A DNA stretch of 56,073 bases from Nitrospira sp. CG24B (lineage in GTDB: Bacteria > Nitrospirota > Nitrospiria > Nitrospirales > Nitrospiraceae): the NCBI GenBank assembly GCA_002869845.2, contig NEWS02000004.1, forward strand, positions 482,378 to 538,450, given 5' to 3'. Below are positions 51,959 to 56,073 of the stretch, piece by piece. The first letter of the stretch is position 1. Every line of letters starts with the position of its first letter. The notes beneath the pieces were generated by a model, which ran no database searches, had not been told where the DNA came from, and was given only the letters and a program-made list of their open reading frames with translations. The position numbers and the translations under genes were made by a program.

Positions 51959-51999
51959 GTTTCACGTTTCACGTGCTCCGACAACATGATACTTGAAAC
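51959..51999. repeat. Repeat element upstream of the chemoreceptor
   Basis: GTTTCACGTTTCACGTG (51959-51975) followed at a distance by TTGAAAC (51992-51999). It is the same 7-base-unit style as the other elements, with a shorter, less perfect right arm. Confidence 0.5.
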
Positions 52000-52021
52000 C
52001 TCCCGTGCCCCCAGCCGACGT

Positions 52022-52048
52022 TTAAGATTTCCCATCCTGAACCGATAG
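52022..52048 (+). promoter_or_regulatory. Predicted sigma-28 promoter of the chemoreceptor
   Basis: TTAAGATT-N11-ACCGATAG, about 145 bases before the chemoreceptor start. The long leader that follows can form several small hairpins (for example GACAGG/CCTGTC at 52105-52123). Confidence 0.55.
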
Positions 52049-52193
52049 AGTACCAAGCAATACACAGAAGCCTGGTCGGGCGTGACGGCCCGATCGCCTG
52101 GTGGACAGGAGTGAGACCTGTCAGCTGAAGGCGCATTCAGAAAGCACTCGACACAGAGTGGCTTTTCAGTGTGCTTTTTGCGTTGGAGGCATA

Positions 52194-54956
52194 ATGAACA
52201 GATTCAAGAATCTCAACACCAGGACCAAGTTGATGGTGAATATCGGGCTGTTCGTGCTGATCATGATCATCACGACGGGCCTCTCGATCAAGGAGATGGG
52301 TGAACTGAGCCAACGCATTGAAGTGATTTATAAAACGAACGTGCTCCCGATGGCGATCCTCGGCGATCTGAGAGACAACACGCAACAGGTGACCGGCGCC
52401 GTAGGATTGCATATTCTTGCTCATGACAGCGCCACGGCGGCGAAACGCATCGAGGAGATCGCCAGGCTTGACGCAGAGATCGAGACGCTCGTGTCGTCGT
52501 ATGAGCCCATCATCCTCTCAGAACCGGAACGAAAGTACTTTGAGCAGTTTCAAGCAAACTGGTCCGGTTATAAAGATATTCGCGCGAAGGTGTTGCAGTT
52601 GAGTAAAGATTATAGCAAGGATGGCGCATCTGAACTTCGTGAAAAGGAACTGAATCCGAAAATCGACGCGCTCAACGACGCTGTGAATGGGCTGGTCGGA
52701 GAAAACAAAACACAAGCGCGTGAGGCGTTTCAATCAAGCCAAGACTTGCGGGACACGCTGACCTTGACCTTGATCCTCTTCGTCGTCGGGGGATGCGTCG
52801 TGGGGATCGGTTTCGGGTGGTTTATGTCCCGCTGCATCGTTGCGAATTTATTGGATGTGCTGGAAGCCGCTCAGCAACTCGGTAGCGGGAAGCTGGATGC
52901 TCGTTCCACGGTCACGACGCTGGATGAGGTGGGCCGATTGGCACAGGAATTCAATCGCATGGGAGAGGCGCTGGAGCACTCTATGGTTAAGCAGCAAGAA
53001 GCCATCGAGGAGATGAATGCCCGTATCGATATCATGAACACGACGAGTATTGTTTCGGAGGCAAATCTCAAGGGGGAGATTCTTACAGCCAATGACAAAT
53101 TCATTGAAATATCCAAGTATTCGAAAGATGAAATGATAGGCCGACCCCACAACCTCACGCGCCATCCGGACGTGCCCAAGGAGGTCTTTAAGCAGATGTG
53201 GCAGACGATCGGGGCGGGGAAGATCTTTCGAGGCGTGATTAAGAACCGCGCGAAGGACGGGACCCCCTACTATGTCGATGCGGTGATCAAGCCGATCATG
53301 GGCCCGGACGGGAAGCCCCGCAAATATCTGGGGGTTCGTTATGACATCACGGAACATGAGATTGCGCGTCAAAATATGAAAGGGATTCTGGATGCCATTA
53401 ACAAGTCCTACGCCACCGTCGAGTTTGATCTCAACGGGACTGTTCAAACAGCCAATACGCTTTTCTTAGAGAAAATGGGGTACAGCTTAGGAGACATCAA
53501 GGGGAAGCACCACAGCCTCTTCGTCGAGCCGTCGCACAGCAACACACCTGAATATCGCTCCCTCTGGGAGAAGATTGGGCGCGGGGAGCCTGACGCCAGA
53601 CAGCATAAATGCATCGCCAAGGGTGGGCGGGAGATCTGGTTTCAGACCAGCTATAACCCCATTTACGACGAAGTGGGGAGGCCGTTTAAGGTGCTTGAGC
53701 TTGCTACGGACATCACCGAGCAAAAGCAGGCGTTGGTGGAGGTCGAGACCCTGATCAACGCGGCAGCGATGGGCCAATTATCGCCGCGCATCAAGGTCGA
53801 GATGTTTACGGGGGCCTCCCGAGATCTGACGGATTCCGTCAATCGGTTGATGGAGGCAGTCACGCATCCCTTGCATGAAGCTCAAGGGGTGCTCACCGCG
53901 CTGGCAGCCAGCGACCTTACTAAGAGTATGACGGGAGCCTATCAGGGCGAATTCGAGCAAATGAAAAATACCTTGAATCTAGCCCTCACAAATCTGACGA
54001 AGACGATTACGATTGTACGGGACGTTGTCGACAGTGTCTCATCCGGGTCGGAGCAGATCACCAAGGGCAATGAAGACCTGGCGCAGCGAACGAGCGAGCA
54101 GGCGGGATCGTTGGAAGAGACCAGCGCGTCCATGGAGGAGATGACGAGCACGGTGAAGCAGAACGCCGATAACGCGAAGCAGGCGAACCAGCTAGCCAGC
54201 GCCGCCCGCGAGACCGCGGATAAGGGCGGGGCGGTGACCAAACGGGCCGTCGATGCGATGGCGGAGATCAACAAGAGCAGCAAGAAGATCGCCGACATCA
54301 TTACCGTCATCGATGAGATCGCTTTCCAGACGAATCTGTTGGCGTTGAACGCGGCGGTGGAAGCGGCGCGGGCCGGGGAGCATGGGCGAGGCTTCGCGGT
54401 TGTGGCCGCCGAAGTGCGCAATCTGGCACAGCGGTCGGCGACGGCGGCCAAGGAGATCAAGGGGTTGATCAATGAGTCCATCCAGCGAGTGACGGACGGG
54501 AGCGAACTGGTGGATCAATCGGGGAAGACGCTGGAGGAGATCGTGCATTCGGTGAAACGGGTGAGCGACATCATTGCGGAGATCACGGTCGCCTCGCAGG
54601 AGCAGGCGAGTGGGATCGATCAGGTGAACAAGGCGATCATGGCGATGGACGAGACGACGCAGCAGAATGCTGCTCTGGTGGAAGAGACCACCAGCGCCAG
54701 CCAGTCGATGACGGAACAGGCCAAAGAACTCATGCGGCAAGTCGGCGTGTTCAAAATCAGCAGAACAGAAACACGCACTGTTTCGAGTTCCACGCCTCCG
54801 GTTTCAAGCATCCGGAGGAATTCCCAGCCTGAAACTCGAAACCCGAAACGTGAAACTTCGGGCCGAGCTCCCCATCGGTCAGTGGAGCCGGCAGGCGTTG
54901 CAACCGGGAATGGCAAAGATCGGCGCAGTTCCGTCGACGAGTTTGAAGAGTTTTAG
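52194..54956 (+). CDS. Methyl-accepting chemotaxis protein with two PAS domains
   Basis: The 920-residue receptor has TM1 (about 13-33), a periplasmic four-helix-type sensor, TM2 (about 190-212), HAMP, two PAS domains (about 283-400 and 401-520), a HAMP-like linker and the signalling hairpin with ALNAAVEAARAGEHGRGFAV (about 717-736). The tail ends in DEFEEF, which fits the CheR-docking consensus x-[HFYW]-x2-[HFYW]. A repeat element lies in the tail linker. ATG 52194 is chosen for its TTGGAGG ribosome-binding site; upstream codons have none. Confidence 0.95.
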   Translation: MNRFKNLNTRTKLMVNIGLFVLIMIITTGLSIKEMGELSQRIEVIYKTNVLPMAILGDLRDNTQQVTGAVGLHILAHDSATAAKRIEEIARLDAEIETLVSSYEPIILSEPERKYFEQFQANWSGYKDIRAKVLQLSKDYSKDGASELREKELNPKIDALNDAVNGLVGENKTQAREAFQSSQDLRDTLTLTLILFVVGGCVVGIGFGWFMSRCIVANLLDVLEAAQQLGSGKLDARSTVTTLDEVGRLAQEFNRMGEALEHSMVKQQEAIEEMNARIDIMNTTSIVSEANLKGEILTANDKFIEISKYSKDEMIGRPHNLTRHPDVPKEVFKQMWQTIGAGKIFRGVIKNRAKDGTPYYVDAVIKPIMGPDGKPRKYLGVRYDITEHEIARQNMKGILDAINKSYATVEFDLNGTVQTANTLFLEKMGYSLGDIKGKHHSLFVEPSHSNTPEYRSLWEKIGRGEPDARQHKCIAKGGREIWFQTSYNPIYDEVGRPFKVLELATDITEQKQALVEVETLINAAAMGQLSPRIKVEMFTGASRDLTDSVNRLMEAVTHPLHEAQGVLTALAASDLTKSMTGAYQGEFEQMKNTLNLALTNLTKTITIVRDVVDSVSSGSEQITKGNEDLAQRTSEQAGSLEETSASMEEMTSTVKQNADNAKQANQLASAARETADKGGAVTKRAVDAMAEINKSSKKIADIITVIDEIAFQTNLLALNAAVEAARAGEHGRGFAVVAAEVRNLAQRSATAAKEIKGLINESIQRVTDGSELVDQSGKTLEEIVHSVKRVSDIIAEITVASQEQASGIDQVNKAIMAMDETTQQNAALVEETTSASQSMTEQAKELMRQVGVFKISRTETRTVSSSTPPVSSIRRNSQPETRNPKRETSGRAPHRSVEPAGVATGNGKDRRSSVDEFEEF
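54770..54860. repeat. Repeat element inside the chemoreceptor tail
   Basis: GTTTCGAGTTCC (54780-54791) faces GAAACTCGAAAC (54831-54842), with an inner perfect 7-bp pair CCTCCGG/CCGGAGG (54795-54801 and 54812-54818). GAAACCCGAAACGTGAAAC-type units follow. It is in frame and encodes polar residues between the signalling domain and the terminal docking peptide. Confidence 0.7.
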
Positions 54957-55042
54957 GCGAATTTCCGAGCAGCCATGCTCTGGACGTGCAGTGTGAGGCG
55001 TTGTCCCTCCGTCATTCGTGTACATACCGAATAGTCACTCCC

Positions 55043-55070
55043 TACAGATTTCTCACCGGAAGCCCGATAG
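55043..55070 (+). promoter_or_regulatory. Predicted sigma-28 promoter of the CZB gene
   Basis: TACAGATT-N12-CCCGATAG, about 92 bases before the CZB start. It is a weaker match (six of eight in each box) but has the same spacing as most other sites here. Confidence 0.45.
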
Positions 55071-55161
55071 GTCTTCTAAGGAACGTGAGCCGCTCTCTCA
55101 TGAACGAGAGCGGGCCTGTCTGTGGTTCGCTTCGTACTGGGCGAACAGAACGGAGCAGAAC

Positions 55162-55533
55162 ATGGTTCACAAAGAAAACATCATGAAGGCAATCGGCGCA
55201 CATGGCATGTGGAAGACTCGTCTGACGCAAGCGATTGAAACCGGCAAGATAGGCGCGGCCGTTGATACGGTTCTCACGGACAATCAGTGCGCATTCGATA
55301 AGTGGCTCTATGGCACGTCACTGGATGCGAACGATAAGAAATCTTCTCACTATGAAGAATGCAAGACTCTGCACGCCAAATTCCACCAGGCGGCTGCTCA
55401 GGTCGTCGAACTGGCCGTGGTGGGGAAGAAGCGTGAAGCCCCGCAGTTGATGTCGTTGGAGGGTGAGTACCCCAAAGTGTCTTCTACGCTGACTGCCGCG
55501 ATGCCGACGTGGGTCAAGGGCATGGCGGCCTAG
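55162..55533 (+). CDS. Free-standing CZB (chemoreceptor zinc-binding) protein
   Basis: CZB domains bind zinc through three His and one Cys and usually sit at the end of chemoreceptors or diguanylate cyclases. This 123-residue protein is a single CZB domain: H14 (AHGMWKTRL), C43 with W48 (CAFDKWLYG), and H71/H75 (LHAKFHQ). It probably senses zinc or oxidants and acts in trans on the neighbouring receptor. ATG 55162 is chosen for the CGGAG ribosome-binding site; the longer frame from 55018 would overlap its own promoter. Confidence 0.85.
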   Translation: MVHKENIMKAIGAHGMWKTRLTQAIETGKIGAAVDTVLTDNQCAFDKWLYGTSLDANDKKSSHYEECKTLHAKFHQAAAQVVELAVVGKKREAPQLMSLEGEYPKVSSTLTAAMPTWVKGMAA

Positions 55534-55767
55534 CCATCTTGCCGCTCTGAGGCACCGTGTTCCCGTCCGTTTCCGACCAGTCGGCGGATTCTGAGTCGAT
55601 CTTGCCGGGTGGTCACTTGCCGTTGCTTACGCGAGCAGCAGTTCCGTGAGGACATGACATTCCCCCGCTCGATTCAGATCAAGAATCGCTGGAAAACAAC
55701 CGATAAAGAGAAGACCCGGCAGTAGCGGGCAAGAACTGGAATGCGTTGTCAGCCAGCTGGATTCGCT

Positions 55768-56073
55768 ATGGACTTCTCCATCACGACCGACGAATTTCTA
55801 CGCTTTCGCAAGCTGATCTATGACGAAAGTGGGATTTCCCTCAGCGACCAGAAACAATCGCTGCTGGCTTCCCGCCTGTCGAAGCGTCTGCGCGAACTTG
55901 GACTCGAAACCTTCTCGGACTACTTCTCAACGGTGACGGAAGATCCGAACCGCGAAGAATTCACGCGCATGCTGGATCTGATCTCGACCAATAAAACGGA
56001 CTTTTTCAGAGAGCCGAAACACTTCGATTTTCTCCGTGAGCGGATCCTTCCTGAGCTGACCGGCGGAAAGCGC
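55768..56073 (+). CDS. cheR: Chemotaxis methyltransferase CheR (5' part, runs off window)
   Basis: CheR methylates glutamates of chemoreceptors for adaptation. The 102 visible residues give the N-terminal helical domain: FLRFRKLIYDESGISLSD, SRLSKRLRELGLETFSDYF, then ISTNKTDFFREPKHFDFL at the entry to the SAM domain. ATG 55768 matches the usual start; an in-frame ATG at 55741 would add nine residues. The rest lies beyond the right edge. The receptor encoded just upstream ends in a CheR-docking-type pentapeptide. Confidence 0.95.
   Translation, partial: MDFSITTDEFLRFRKLIYDESGISLSDQKQSLLASRLSKRLRELGLETFSDYFSTVTEDPNREEFTRMLDLISTNKTDFFREPKHFDFLRERILPELTGGKR

Noticed and set aside
52049..52193. 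c-di-GMP (GEMM) riboswitch in the chemoreceptor leader
   Set aside because: The leader is hairpin-rich but lacks the conserved GEMM core and tetraloop-receptor sequences.

Overview
The window is one long motility and chemotaxis island from a diderm bacterium. P-ring (FlgI) and L-ring (FlgH) genes show there is an outer membrane. Moderate-to-high GC, the FlgM/FlgN/FlgK/FlgL/CsrA/FliW order, a large flagellin-glycosylation block and dispersed GTGAAGC-type repeats together fit a Nitrospirota (Nitrospira-like) genome best. That placement is inferred from family knowledge; no search was run. No rRNA, tRNA, CRISPR array, integrase or transposase was seen.

Layout. 0.1-7.1 kb: export gate and regulators, fliR-flhB-flhA-flhF-flhG-fliA, all +. 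7.1-7.6 kb: a 449-base gap with a hairpin and a well-formed sigma-54 promoter. 7.6-18.2 kb: rod, rings, junction and export chaperones, flgF-flgG-flgA-flgH-(small ORF)-flgI-flgJ-flgM-flgN-flgK-flgL, then csrA-fliW. 18.4-22.5 kb: a minus-strand pair, an HD-GYP protein and a BarA-like hybrid histidine kinase, ending in a strong terminator. 22.8-23.5 kb: a YcgR-like PilZ protein. 23.7-37.6 kb: a modification locus with a B12-binding radical SAM enzyme, a 2167-residue multi-domain glycosyltransferase/methyltransferase, two GT9 proteins, a CgeB-type glycosyltransferase and an unknown protein. 37.8-41.2 kb: flagellin, flaG, fliD, fliS and a FliT-like gene. 41.2-44.4 kb: a degenerate GGDEF protein, a PilZ protein, a second MinD-like ATPase (minus) and a small HTH protein. 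44.7-56.1 kb: chemotaxis and motor genes, cheY-cheZ-motA-motB, then STAS, a second CheZ-like protein, a second CheY, a broken cheA joined to a PAS histidine kinase, a response regulator, a PAS-containing chemoreceptor, a free-standing CZB protein and the start of cheR.

Regulation can be read directly. Ten intergenic sites share the form TCAAGTTT-N11/12-GCCGATAA, close to the enterobacterial FliA (sigma-28) consensus but mostly with a 12-base spacer. They precede flgM, csrA, the HD-GYP/kinase pair, the YcgR-like gene, fliC, the HTH gene, cheY, the STAS operon, the chemoreceptor and the CZB gene. One sigma-54 promoter precedes flgF. The fliC and csrA leaders carry GGATGT-type CsrA sites, which suggests CsrA-FliW control of flagellin translation and csrA autocontrol.

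Most worth following up: the 2167-residue enzyme and its coupled radical SAM partner; the cheA/PAS-kinase chimeric junction near 50115; inverted-repeat elements confined to the chemotaxis half, two of them inside coding sequence; and an uneven c-di-GMP set (HD-GYP, two PilZ proteins, and a GGDEF domain that has lost its active site but kept its I-site).
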